64,000 bases of DNA, taken from positions 1 to 64,000 of the forward strand of contig JACKDL010000007.1 of assembly GCA_020633555.1 (NCBI GenBank), written 5' to 3'. Source of the stretch: Myxococcales bacterium (lineage in GTDB: Bacteria > Myxococcota_A > Bradymonadia > UBA7976 > UBA1532). The notes beneath the pieces are model-generated. The model searched no databases, had not been told where the DNA came from, and saw only the letters and a program-made list of their open reading frames with translations. Positions 43,159 through 52,876 of the stretch are shown one piece after another. The position numbers were made by a program, and so were the translations under genes. Each line of letters starts with the position of its first letter. The first letter of the stretch is position 1.

Positions 43159-46023
43159 TTGGGGCGTGCAACGCTGTGGCTGTGGGTTCTTTCGGCCGCC
43201 TTGGCCTTCGGCTGTGATGACGGCGGGTCGCCCGCGGCGACGCCCGATCCCGACGGCGCCATGGTCGACGGCGGCCCCCCGGCCGACATGGCGCCGCAGG
43301 CGGATCAGGCCGTGCCCGACATGGCGCCCCCGCCGACGCCGTGCGCCTTCCCCGACGAATGCCCGGGGGGCGACTGCATCGCCGGGCAGTGCGAGTTCCA
43401 GGTGCCGGCCCGCTGCCTGGGCAACGACGCCAGCGCCTGCGGCGCCAACGAGATCTGCGGCGGCTTCGACAACGAGTACTACTGCGCCACCGAGTGCGAG
43501 CTGGCCGAGACCTGCCCCACCCGACCGCGGCCCTGCAGCGGCAACCCCGACTGCCCGATCCGCATGAGCTGCCACGGCGGCCGCTGCATCAACTCGTGCA
43601 CCACCGACGCGGACTGCCCGGCGGGCGGCTACTGCTTGCAGGGCGAGTGCCGGCGCTTCCCCGCCGAGCTGGGGGGCGGCGAGCCGGCGGTGGGCCTGCC
43701 GGCGGGTGAGGGGATCCACGTGGGCGTGGCCGTGCGGCCCATGGACTACCCGCTGGGGGTGTCGGCGGCAGGGTTCGGCGGCCGCGAGGGCCCGCTGAAC
43801 CCGTACGCCTTCGCGCTGGGCGGCAGCGACTCGGTGCACGATCGCCAGGACGTGCGCGCGGTGGTCATCGCCGACGCGGACGACACGCTGGTGCTGCTGC
43901 GCATCCCGCTGTGCTGGTCCACCGACTACATGCTCACGCTCATCACCGAGAAGGTGCGCCAGCGCACCGTCACCGACGGGCGCCCCGACGGCCTGGACAT
44001 CAGCGGGCGGCTCATCACCCTGGCCACCCACAGCCACAGCCACCCGGGCCGCTTCTGGAACATGGTGCCCGAGACGGGCTTCGGCGCCTTCGGCTACGGC
44101 CTGTTCAGCCCCGAGATGATCGACCGCTACACCACCAGCTTCGCCGAGACGGTGGTGGCGGCCCTGCAGGGCCTGCAGCCCGGGCGCGTCGGCTGGGCCG
44201 TGGTGGACGACTTCGACCCCGAGCGCCGCATCCACAGCGACCGCCGCGGCGAGAGCCCCGAGCTGGTGGACGATCGGCTGACCCTGCTGCGGGTGGACGA
44301 CCGCGAGGGCCGCCCGCTGGCGGCGGTGGTGGGCCTGGCCATCCACGGCACCCACATGAGCCGCACCTGGCTCACCGGCGACGTGGCCGCCGGCATCGAG
44401 CAGGTGATGACCGACCGCCTGAGCGCGCAGGCCGAGCGGCCCGTGCCCGTGCTGTTCGCCAACGGCAACGCCGCCGACGTCAGCCCCCGGGGCGACGACG
44501 TGAGCGACGTGGATCACGCCAAGCTGCAGGTGGTGGGCCACCGGGTGTGGGCCGTGGCCCGCGACGCCTTCGCCGCCATCGAGACCGCCGCCGACATGCC
44601 CCTGGAGGTGGCGACCCGTCGGGTGCCGGTGAGCTACGAGCTGCTGGGCTACGACGCCTCGGTGCCCGACTTCCGCTCCCGCCAGGGTGAGCCCCAGATC
44701 TACGGGGCCTTCCAGTGCGTGCCCGACAGCCGGGAGCAGGACGAGCCGCCCTACGAGGACGGGGCGCTGCGGTGCCGCATCAACCTGGCCACCTTCCTGG
44801 GCGCGCCGGTGGTGCAGCTCCACAAGACCGTGCTCAGCGCGTTCCGGGTGGGCCAGCTCATCGTGAGCACGCTGCCCGGCGAGCCCACCAGCGGCCTGGG
44901 GCTGGCCCTGAGCGCTCTGGTGGAGGCCGACGCCCGCGCGGCGGGCTGGGCCGACGCCCGCGCCGTGCAGTTCGGTTACTCGCAGGACCACCACCTGTAC
45001 TTCATGCTGCCCGACGACTGGTTCCGCGGCGGCTATGAGCCCAGCCAGGGGGTGTGGGGTTGGCAGCTCGGCCCCTTCCTGGTGGAGCAGGCCCGCCAGA
45101 CGGCCGCGCTGCTGCTGACGGCCGAGCGCGAGGACACCACCAGCCCCATCCTGCCCACCTGGTGGCCCGATCTGCTGGACGACACGGTGACCCCCACCCC
45201 CTCGCCCGACGCGGGTCGCATCCTGGCGGATGTGGGTGACGCGCCCCGCGGCGCCATCCAGACCTTGCAGTGGACCGGCGGCCACCCGGGCGCCGATCAG
45301 CCCCGCGCCTGGCTGGAGCAGCAGGTGGATGGGGCCTGGGTGCCGGGCACCCGCCCGGGCACGCCGCTGCCCTTCGACGACACGGGCTTCGAGAGCTTGA
45401 CCAGCTACCTGGGCGACTACGAGGGCGATCACACCTGGCGGGTGCGCTGGGAGCTGCCCTTTGCGCTGCCCCTTGGGGCGTGGCGCATCGTGGTCGAGGG
45501 GCACACGGCGGGCGCCGACGGGGCGCGGCAGCCGTACCGGGTGGAGTCGGCGGCCTTCCAGGTCAGCGCGGCCACGCTCGAGGCCCGGGACGTGGCCGTG
45601 GCCGGGGGCACGCTGGCCTTCAAGCTGAACTACCCCGACGGGCCCTTCGCGGCCGATGAGGGCGGCCCCTACCGCCTGACCCCCGCGGGGCACTGGCTGC
45701 GCCTGGACGGCGACCGGGCCCTGCGCAGCGTGCCGGGCCCCTTGCGCAAGCTGGCCTTCGTGCTGGGGCCGCCGCTGCCCCTGGACGCCGAGGTGCAGGT
45801 GCAGGTGGACGACGGCGCGCCCGGGGCGGTGGTGGCCCAGGACGATCAGGTGGAGCGCAGCCTGCTGTTCGCCCGCAACGGCGACGGCGGCGAGGACCGG
45901 CCCGCCGGCGCCTGGTTCAGCAGCCGCGTGGAGCTGCCGGCGCCGGCGCCGGGTGATCACCAGATCACGGCCCGCGACCCGTGGGGCAACGCCGTGACCT
46001 TCCCGGTCGCGGTGCCCGAGTAG
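43159..46023 (+). CDS. Ceramidase-like lipoprotein with Cys-rich N-terminal domain
   Basis: 954 aa from TTG 43159, chosen because GGGAGGAG lies six bases before it; ATG 43126 in frame lies upstream of that SD. Lipobox ALAFGC, Asp/Pro/Met linker, then an EGF-like Cys-rich region to about residue 180 (CTTDADCPAGGYCLQGEC). The next 450 residues resemble neutral ceramidase: LATHSHSHPGRFW, GLAIHGTHMSRTWLTGD and NGNAADVSPRGD, placing zinc ligands and the catalytic Ser. A beta C-terminal part follows. It may hydrolyse ceramide-like N-acyl lipids; substrate unproven. Confidence 0.8.
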   Translation: MGRATLWLWVLSAALAFGCDDGGSPAATPDPDGAMVDGGPPADMAPQADQAVPDMAPPPTPCAFPDECPGGDCIAGQCEFQVPARCLGNDASACGANEICGGFDNEYYCATECELAETCPTRPRPCSGNPDCPIRMSCHGGRCINSCTTDADCPAGGYCLQGECRRFPAELGGGEPAVGLPAGEGIHVGVAVRPMDYPLGVSAAGFGGREGPLNPYAFALGGSDSVHDRQDVRAVVIADADDTLVLLRIPLCWSTDYMLTLITEKVRQRTVTDGRPDGLDISGRLITLATHSHSHPGRFWNMVPETGFGAFGYGLFSPEMIDRYTTSFAETVVAALQGLQPGRVGWAVVDDFDPERRIHSDRRGESPELVDDRLTLLRVDDREGRPLAAVVGLAIHGTHMSRTWLTGDVAAGIEQVMTDRLSAQAERPVPVLFANGNAADVSPRGDDVSDVDHAKLQVVGHRVWAVARDAFAAIETAADMPLEVATRRVPVSYELLGYDASVPDFRSRQGEPQIYGAFQCVPDSREQDEPPYEDGALRCRINLATFLGAPVVQLHKTVLSAFRVGQLIVSTLPGEPTSGLGLALSALVEADARAAGWADARAVQFGYSQDHHLYFMLPDDWFRGGYEPSQGVWGWQLGPFLVEQARQTAALLLTAEREDTTSPILPTWWPDLLDDTVTPTPSPDAGRILADVGDAPRGAIQTLQWTGGHPGADQPRAWLEQQVDGAWVPGTRPGTPLPFDDTGFESLTSYLGDYEGDHTWRVRWELPFALPLGAWRIVVEGHTAGADGARQPYRVESAAFQVSAATLEARDVAVAGGTLAFKLNYPDGPFAADEGGPYRLTPAGHWLRLDGDRALRSVPGPLRKLAFVLGPPLPLDAEVQVQVDDGAPGAVVAQDDQVERSLLFARNGDGGEDRPAGAWFSSRVELPAPAPGDHQITARDPWGNAVTFPVAVPE

Positions 46024-46108
46024 CCGCGCGCACATATTTCGCGCTCCGCATGACACCGGCCGGGGCCCTGAGCCATCCTCTGGCCGGACTTTGCCCGGAG
46101 GAGCGCCC

Positions 46109-47143
46109 GTGACCCCCATCGATCCCCAGATCCGCGCCGCCGTCATGCAGCAGGCGCAGGGCGCCGTGGCCCTGCAGGTGGCCTTCATCGCCGTGGCCGA
46201 CGGCCTGTTCGAGGCCCTGGCGGCGGGCCCCCTGGACACGGCCGGGCTGGCCGCGAAGCTGGGGCTGGACGCCGGCTACCTCACCCGCTGGGCGGACGCC
46301 GCCTACGCCTTCGAGTACCTGGACGAGGGCGACGGCGGCTGGGCGCTCACCGCGAAGGCGCGGGCGTTCCTGAAGGACGCGCCGGGCACGCTGATGCCCT
46401 TCGCGGTGATGGCCAACCTCACGGCTCACATGGCCGAGCGGGCGGCGGTGCACGCCCGCACCGGGCACCGACCCGGCGAGGCCGTCCTCGAGGAGCGCGA
46501 GGCCATCGTGCCGCTCTTCGGCCCCATGATGGAGGCCAGCTTCGCCCAGCTCTTCGCCGAGCAGATCCTGCCCCACGTGCCGGTGTACGCCGAGATCGAC
46601 GCCCGTGGGGGGCTGGCGGTGGATCTGGGCTGCGGCAACGGCTGGTATCTGCATCGGCTGCTGCGCCGCTGTGGTCACCTGCGCGGCGTCGGCATGGACC
46701 AGTCGAGCGAGGCCATCGCCCAGGCCACCGCCCGGGCGCAGGCGGACGGGCTGGCGGACCGGCTCAGCTTCCGCCACGGCGACCTGTTCGACTTCCAGGT
46801 GGCCGAGCCCGTGGATCTGATCGCCATGAACCGGGCCCTGCACCACGTGTGGGGCGAGGACGTGGATCGGCGCCGGGCCGTGTTCCGCATCCTGGCCGAC
46901 CACCTGGCGCCCGGGGGCGCCGCGGTGATCTGGGAGCCCGTCTGGCCCAAGGATCGGGCTGTGCTGCGGCAGCCGCCCCAGCGGGGCCTGGCCTTCCAGA
47001 ACCTGGCGGAGCACCTGCAGGGCAACCGGTTCCTGCACCCCGACGAGATCGCCGCGGAGCTGGCCATCGCGGGGCTGGAGCCCGAGGTCTTCACCTTCCT
47101 GGAGGGCCGTGAGGCGGTGGTGGTGGGGCGCCGTCCCGGCTGA
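46109..47143 (+). CDS. SAM-dependent methyltransferase with N-terminal winged-helix-like domain
   Basis: 344 aa from GTG 46109 (GGAGGAG upstream). Residues 1-85 are helical and resemble the dimerisation/winged-helix part of class I O-methyltransferases (ADGLFEALAAGPLDTAGLAA, KLGLDAGYLTRW). Motif I is VDLGCGNGWYLHRLL, then MDQSSEAIAQA and MNRALHHVW with LAPGGAAVIW. Methyl acceptor unknown. It stands alone between the ceramidase-like gene and the PilZ gene, with no biosynthetic cluster around it. Confidence 0.85.
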   Translation: MTPIDPQIRAAVMQQAQGAVALQVAFIAVADGLFEALAAGPLDTAGLAAKLGLDAGYLTRWADAAYAFEYLDEGDGGWALTAKARAFLKDAPGTLMPFAVMANLTAHMAERAAVHARTGHRPGEAVLEEREAIVPLFGPMMEASFAQLFAEQILPHVPVYAEIDARGGLAVDLGCGNGWYLHRLLRRCGHLRGVGMDQSSEAIAQATARAQADGLADRLSFRHGDLFDFQVAEPVDLIAMNRALHHVWGEDVDRRRAVFRILADHLAPGGAAVIWEPVWPKDRAVLRQPPQRGLAFQNLAEHLQGNRFLHPDEIAAELAIAGLEPEVFTFLEGREAVVVGRRPG

Positions 47144-47184
47144 GCGGGCCGGCCCGACGGGCCGCCGAAAAGCCACCCGAGAAT

Positions 47185-47220
47185 TTGACACCCACGTTGT
47201 CCTACATGAGGCTACATGTG
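47185..47220 (+). promoter_or_regulatory. TTGACA box and CTACATG direct repeat upstream of PilZ gene
   Basis: Consensus TTGACA at 47185-47190 is followed by CTACATG at 47202-47208 and 47212-47218, ten bases apart (one helical turn). No good -10 lies at 17 bases from the TTGACA. The repeat could be an operator; only the pattern is seen. Confidence 0.3.
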
Positions 47221-47265
47221 TGAGGTGCCGCGGGGCACCCAGGCCGAGCCCAGAGGAGGGGAGCC

Positions 47266-47670
47266 ATGCAGCCTCAGACCGCACTGCCTCAGACCGATCT
47301 CGACCGGCGCGTGCACACCCGAGCCCCGTGCCGGGTGGACGTTCGCGAGGTTCAGGGCGCTCAGATCATCGAAGGGCGCGCCACCAACATCAGCGAAGGC
47401 GGCCTGTACCTGCAGCGCCTGGACGACCGCGATCTGGTGGTGGGCGAGACCCTGACCATGGACATCGCGTTGCCCCTGTACGGGGTGGTGCGGGCCACGG
47501 GCGTGGTGGTCAAGCCGGCCGGCGACGTGTTCTACCGCTCGGCGGCGGTGCGGTTCGTCGAGCTGTGCCCGCTGGCGGCGCTGCGGATCCGGCGCTTCGT
47601 CTACGACCGGGGCCGGCGCCCCGTCCGGGGCATGCCCATCGGGCGCATCAGCCTGGAGCGCGCGGCCTGA
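47266..47670 (+). CDS. PilZ-domain protein
   Basis: 134 aa, one domain. The c-di-GMP-binding signature is present as RRVHTRAPCRV (Arg-rich N-motif) and ATNISEGGLYLQ (the D/NxSxxG motif, with Asn for Asp). The strand order afterwards (LPLYGVVRATGVVVK, AAVRFVEL) fits PilZ. Likely binds cyclic di-GMP and acts by protein contact. GGAGGGGAG precedes ATG 47266. No diguanylate cyclase in the window. Confidence 0.88.
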   Translation: MQPQTALPQTDLDRRVHTRAPCRVDVREVQGAQIIEGRATNISEGGLYLQRLDDRDLVVGETLTMDIALPLYGVVRATGVVVKPAGDVFYRSAAVRFVELCPLAALRIRRFVYDRGRRPVRGMPIGRISLERAA

Positions 47671-47704
47671 GCCGCGGCCCCGGCCCCCTGATCCGGCGCG
47701 GCGC

Positions 47705-49009
47705 TCAGCGCCAGCGGCCCAGGGCCTTGCGGGCGGCCTCCTCGGCGCCCGGTGGGCGCTCGCGGGCCGGCAGCGCCTCCAGATCCGTGAGCACGGCCTG
47801 CCAGGTCCGGCGGGACGCGGCGAGTTCACCCAAGCCCTCTTGGATGTCGGCCAGGAGCTGCCGGGCGCGCACGCGTCGGGGGCCGTAGGCCAGGCTCACC
47901 GCCCGCTCGGCCGGGGCCAGCGCGTCGCGCAGTTGACCCAGGCCGCGGCGCGCCCACGCCAGCCGGTAGGCGGGGTCGTAGGCGTCGGGCAGCGCCTCGG
48001 TGAGCGCCACCAGATCCGGCTCCAGCGCGGCCAGTGTGCCCAGGTGGCTGTGCACTTCGCACCGCGGCCAGGCGTGCCCCATGCGGGTCTGCGCGTCGCC
48101 CGTGCCCCAAGCCTGGGCCAGCAGCGCCGCCTGCCGCTCGGCGGCGTCGCGGGCGGCGGCCGCGTCGCCCAGGGCCAGGTGGAGCTGCCGCACCACCCGC
48201 AGCAGCTCGCTGCGATCATCCACTGACAGGGTCGAGGGCTCGGCGGCCAGCACCCCCTCGAGCCCCGCGGCCGCGTGCCCCAGCAGCGCGGCCCGCTCGG
48301 GGCTGCGCGGCAGGGCGGTGACGCAGGCGTGCAGGTAGTACACGAAGTCGGCGGCGCTGGGGGTGGCTCCGGCCAGCGCCTCGGGCAGGGCCTGCGCCGC
48401 CAGCTCGGCGCACTCGGCGTGGTCGCCCAGCTTGTGGCGCAGCGTGATCTGGGCGGTGCGCAGATCGGGGCGGCGGGTCCAGGCGGCGGGGCCGGCGGCC
48501 AGGGCGCGGGCGTACAGGCTCTCGGCCTCGGCCAGGCGCCCCTCGGCAGCCTTCTGATCGGCGCGCCGCGCCAGGCCGGCAGGATCATCGGGCCCGGCAG
48601 CCGCCTGCGCCTCGCCCAGGAACGCAAGGAACTGCGCCTTGCTGGCGGCGCCCAGCCACCGGCCCCGCACGTCGCCCGTCACCGGATCGATCACATAGAA
48701 GGTGGGCCAGACCTGCGGGGGGTAGCGGGCGATGACGCCGGCGTGCTCGGGGCGGTCGGTGTCCAGGGCCACGAAGGTGAAGCGATCGGCGTGCTCGGCG
48801 CGCAGGCCGGGGGTCAGCACCTCGGCCTGCATGGACAGGCAGGTGTGGCACCAGGGCGCCCACAGGTCGAGCACCAGCAAGGTGCCGCGGGCCTCAGCGT
48901 CGGCGCGGGCGGGCTCGAAGGCGGTGTGCCAGCCGTCGGCGCTGTGGGCGGGGCTCAGCGGCAGGGCGAGGCAGAAGACGGCAAGGGCGAGGCGGAGCGC
49001 GTGGGCCAT
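47705..49009 (-). CDS. Exported thioredoxin-fold protein with TPR-like region
   Basis: 434 aa. Signal peptide to about residue 23 (PAHSA), then a thioredoxin domain with active site LDLWAPWCHTCLSMQAE and cis-Pro region PQVWPTFYVID. Both redox cysteines are present (WCHTC). The remainder is helical and TPR-like (ARRADQKAAEGRLAEAESLY; RQLLADIQEGLGELAASRR). Probably a periplasmic disulphide-handling protein coupled to a TPR partner-binding arm. Downstream of the TPR/PEGA-like gene in a leftward pair. Confidence 0.82.
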   Translation of the reverse strand: MAHALRLALAVFCLALPLSPAHSADGWHTAFEPARADAEARGTLLVLDLWAPWCHTCLSMQAEVLTPGLRAEHADRFTFVALDTDRPEHAGVIARYPPQVWPTFYVIDPVTGDVRGRWLGAASKAQFLAFLGEAQAAAGPDDPAGLARRADQKAAEGRLAEAESLYARALAAGPAAWTRRPDLRTAQITLRHKLGDHAECAELAAQALPEALAGATPSAADFVYYLHACVTALPRSPERAALLGHAAAGLEGVLAAEPSTLSVDDRSELLRVVRQLHLALGDAAAARDAAERQAALLAQAWGTGDAQTRMGHAWPRCEVHSHLGTLAALEPDLVALTEALPDAYDPAYRLAWARRGLGQLRDALAPAERAVSLAYGPRRVRARQLLADIQEGLGELAASRRTWQAVLTDLEALPARERPPGAEEAARKALGRWR

Positions 49010-49031
49010 GGGGCCTCCGGCGGGCGGGGGA

Positions 49032-49973
49032 TCAGAAGCGGCCGCTGAGCCCCACGGCGCCCGGGCCCACCTGGAGTTGCCAGGCCTGGGGCTCGGCGCC
49101 CTGATCGGCGTCCAGCAGGAACAGGGTCACCGCGCCGGCGGCGGCGATGCCGGCCACCCCGTACATCACGTAGCTGAGGGTGACGTTCGAGTCCCGGTCG
49201 TCGGCGGCCGAGAGCCGATCACGCTGCAGGGCCTCGACGTCGGCGCCCGGCTTCGCCATGGCGCGGGTGAGGTCGTTGTAGGTGTCCACGTTGTCGATGG
49301 CGCGGGCGGTGAACAGGGCGCCCACCCCCACCGCCACCACGGCGGCGCCCGCGGCGGTGTACTTGCCGACAGTGAGCGCGCTGAGGCCGGGCCCGGCTGC
49401 CCCCGCCACCGCGTACTGCACCTCGGCGAGCTGCCCGGTGGTGACCGTGGCGCGGCCCTCCCAGGGCTCGCCGGCGGTGGGCTCGACGCGCACCGCATAC
49501 TCGCCGGGATCCAGGTCCCAGCCGCGGGTGCCGGGCTCGGGCATGGGCTCGTCGTTGACCAGGAACCGGCTGCCCGGCGGAGCGCCGCTGACGGTGAGCT
49601 GCCCCTGCTTGGCTTTGCGGAGCACCTTCTCCATCACCCGCACGCGCTTGCGCACCTGATCGGCGTCCTCGGCCTGCGGGTAGTTCTTCAGGTACAGGCG
49701 GTAGCGGCGCACGGCCAGCTCGCCCTCGCCCTGCTCTTCGGCGGCGCGGGCCATGTTGTAGAGCAGCACCGGCGAGGGATCGAGCTTGTAGGCCTCGCGG
49801 AAGAACTCGTCGGCCTTGACGAAGTCCTTGGCCTTGAAGGCCTGCACCCCCAGGTCATACAGCGCCTGCGCGCGGGCCACCTTGGTGCTCTGGGGCGCCG
49901 CCGCCATGGGGGCGGTCGGCAGGCACAGGGCCGCGGCCATGAGGAGGGCTCGGGTCGCACGCATGGGGCGCAT
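49032..49973 (-). CDS. Exported TPR/PEGA-like protein, paralogue of the 5248-6024 protein
   Basis: 313 aa. Signal peptide ending APMAAA, TPR units (ALYDLGVQAFKAKDFVKADE; LLYNMARAAEEQGEGELAVR), then a PEGA-like beta segment (GQLTVSGAPPGSRFLVNDEP). Two membrane segments near the C-terminus flank the motif DDRDSNVTLSYVMYGVAG, nearly identical in plan to DQRDSSTTLAYVMYGVGG of the gene at 5248-6024. Both belong to a lineage-specific envelope family. Start ATG 49973 or 49964; neither has a clear SD. Confidence 0.75.
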   Translation of the reverse strand: MRPMRATRALLMAAALCLPTAPMAAAPQSTKVARAQALYDLGVQAFKAKDFVKADEFFREAYKLDPSPVLLYNMARAAEEQGEGELAVRRYRLYLKNYPQAEDADQVRKRVRVMEKVLRKAKQGQLTVSGAPPGSRFLVNDEPMPEPGTRGWDLDPGEYAVRVEPTAGEPWEGRATVTTGQLAEVQYAVAGAAGPGLSALTVGKYTAAGAAVVAVGVGALFTARAIDNVDTYNDLTRAMAKPGADVEALQRDRLSAADDRDSNVTLSYVMYGVAGIAAAGAVTLFLLDADQGAEPQAWQLQVGPGAVGLSGRF

Positions 49974-50075
49974 CGTCGGCCGCGCGCGGGCGGGCTGTCA
50001 ATGTGGAGGGCCGACGGTGGCAACGGCCGATGCGATCTGCGACCGTGTCGCCCTCAGCCCATCGGGAGTGCCCAG

Positions 50076-52869
50076 ATGAAGGTCCGCATCGTCACCGAGC
50101 TCGAGCCGCTGGCCGAAGCCCTCACCGAGGTCCTCGAGGCCAAGGGCTTCGAGGTCGAGCACGTCGAGGAGAGCGTGCGCGCCACCGAGATCCGCTACGG
50201 CGAGGGGGTGGGCGACGACGTCATCACCCAGCTCATCGACGCCATCAAGCCCCTGCTGCCCAGCGTGGCCCTGGCCGAGGGCCTGGACCTATGTGGAGCT
50301 GCGGCTGGGCGAGCACCGGGACCTGGACGCCTGGGAGCTGAAGATCTACGCCGACAGCGAGGACTTTGCGACCACCCTGCGCGATGAGCTCATGCCCATG
50401 GGCTTCACGGACGACGGGGTGAACCTGGGCCACCAGGACAACAACGTCCTGAAGTTCGGCGGGGCCTCGGCCTTCGCCCGCCAGGTCATCCGCTGGGTGC
50501 TGGCCCGCCACGGCGTGCGGGTCACGGAGGAGAAGGCCTGGGGCAACGACGACAACGACATCTGGGTCTACGTCCGCGATCCCCGGTACGACGGGAAGAA
50601 CCTGAAGGAGTGCTTCTCCATCGAGATCGTGGGCGACGACGTGGCCCAGATGCTCGCGCTGCAGAGCCACCTGAAGGCTGCGGGCTACGGGCAGGTGGGC
50701 ATGCGCCCGCTCGATCCCGACCAGACGCCGCGGTTCATGGTGGAGCCCGGCCCCTTCCGCCGGGACGAGGGCGAGCAGAGCGTGCTGATGACCGCGGTGC
50801 GCGCCTTCCTGCACGCCCGCGGGGTGGACGCCGAGCGCTACCCGCTGGAGCTGGGCGACGGCGACACCATGAGCCCCGCCCAGATCATGCTGCCCCTGGG
50901 CGCGCATGGGGTGGGTGAGCTGCGGCCCACCGCGGGCAGCTTCGCCGATCGCTGGGAGGTGCGGGTGCGCACCGACGACGCCGAGGCGGTGGCCCCCTTC
51001 GTGGCCCAGCTCGAGGGCGCCGGCTACCGGGCGGTGCAGGTGGAGCCCCTGCCCACGGGCACCTTCGGCTTCCAGGTGCGCTGGGGCGCCGCGGCCCGCT
51101 ACCCCGAGGTGGCCGACTTCGTGAAGGGCACGGTGCAGAAGTTCATCGGCGATCTGGGCGCGCCGGCCTCGTACGGGCTGGCGACGAGCGACGGCCTGCC
51201 GGGCGAGAGCCCGAAGATCGAGATCGACCTGCCCACCAAGGACCTGGACGAGGCGGGCCTGGAGCGCCGCATCAAGGCCGCCTGCGCGGGCTGGGAGTGC
51301 ACCATCAAGGCGACCCGGCTCGAGGACTACGAGACCCTGGTGCCGCGGCTGCGGGCCTTGAGCTTCAAGAGCTTCGACACCGAGAACGAGGTGTCGGTCA
51401 GCGAGGCGCTCATCCAGTACGGCGGCGCGCCGCCGGCGGTGGTGGAGTACGTGGCGGGGGTGGTCTACCGGAGCACGGGCGTGCGCTGTGAGACCAAGAA
51501 GATCTGGGACGACGACGACGACGACATCTGGGTCTCGCTGCCCGCCCGCGAGGCGGTGCAGGCCGAGGAGATCCCCGAGGCCCTGGATCTGAGCGCCTGG
51601 TTCGCCCAGGGGCCCTCGGCCGCCGGCCCCAAGCCCTTCCTGACCGTTCACGCCGACTCGGTGGACATCGCCGGCGTCCACTTGAAGCGCCGGGCCGACG
51701 GGCCCGATCACCGGCTGGTGCCCCAGGGCGCCCTGTTCGCCCACTACTGCCTGGATCAGCGCACCGCCGAGACGCTGCTGCACGTGGCCGAGAGCGTGGT
51801 GCTGGGCGAGCCCTGCCTGCTCGAGGGTGAGACCAGCGTCAGCAAGACCTCGATCATCCAGTACCTGGGTCACCTGCTGAACCAGCCGGTGGTGCGGTTG
51901 AACCTCAACGGCCAGACGGACACCGGCGAGCTGGTGGGCCGCTTCCTGCCCCAGGAGAGCGCCATCCGCCTGCCCGTGCCCCTGGACGAGCTGTACGAGG
52001 CGCTGGACCTGCTGGAGCCCGAGACCCGCACCATCCTGGAGCGGGTGAAGGCCGACGGCCGCGAGCTCAGCCGGGCCGAGGTACAGCAGGTCATGGCGAA
52101 CGAGCAGATGAGCCAGCACCCCTGGCGCTGGCAGGATGGCCTGGTCATCAGCGCCATGAAGCACGGCTGGTGGGTGGTGCTCGACGAGCTGAACCTGGCC
52201 GAGCCCCAGATCCTCGAGCGGCTGAACTCGGTGCTCGAGCGCCACCCCAGCCTGGTGCTCACCGAGAACAACAACGAGGTCATCGGCCCCGGGGGCGTGC
52301 CCGTGCACCCGGAGTTCCGCATCTTCGCCACCATGAACCCGGCGGAGTACGCGGGGCGCTCGCCCCTGAGCCCGGCCTACCGCGACCGCTGGCGGGGCTA
52401 CAGCTACGTGGCGCCCCCGGGCGAGGCCGAGTACCACGCCATGCTGCGCTTCCTGGTGTTCGGCCAGCAGCCCGACGTGACCTTGCGCGGCTACCTGTAC
52501 CGCGGCGGGCCGCAGGCGGCGCCGCTGGCGCAGCTCGCCGAGCTGGAGGCCATGGGCCCGTTCCTGCAGGCGGTGGCGCGCTTCCACGCGGCGCTGGAGG
52601 GGGCGGTGGGCCGCTCGGGTCAGGGCCGCGCCACCCGGCTTGGGGGGCGGCGCAAGGACCGCTACGTCTTCACCCGCCGGGGGCTGCTGAGCGTCATGGA
52701 CTACCTGGCCAGCGTGCTGGCCCTGGACTCGGGCAGCCCCACGCTGGCCATGCGCTCGGCGCTGCTGCGCTACTACATCGGCCGGGTGAGCTCGCCCGCC
52801 GATCAGCAGGTGGTGGTGCAGCTCCTGGACGCCGCCGGCATCGGCCCCAACACCTGGCAGCTCGGCTGA
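50076..52869 (+). CDS. Midasin/dynein-like AAA+ ATPase with five divergent N-terminal repeats (apparent frameshift)
   Basis: About 930 aa if one base near 50287-50290 is skipped: ATG 50076 (GGGAG upstream) reads to ...AEGLD, and YVELRLGEH continues in the next frame to 52869. Residues 1-490 form five repeats of about 85-115 aa starting at 1, 86, 179, 293 and 406, each with a strand such as WELKIYA or WEVRVRT, an acidic turn, a Leu-rich helix and G-F/Y. Repeats 2 and 5 share DDNDIWV/DDDDIWV. The AAA+ domain has Walker A GETSVSKT (584-591), Walker B WWVVLDELN (D703-E704) and IFATMNPAEYAGR with RDRW. Closest in style to midasin/MoxR ATPases; the VWA gene follows after 7 bases. Confidence 0.82.
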
Positions 52870-52876
52870 GGCGCCC

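Noticed and set aside
46109..47143. Secondary-metabolite cluster around the methyltransferase
   Set aside because: No synthase, oxidase or transporter genes of a biosynthetic type adjoin it.
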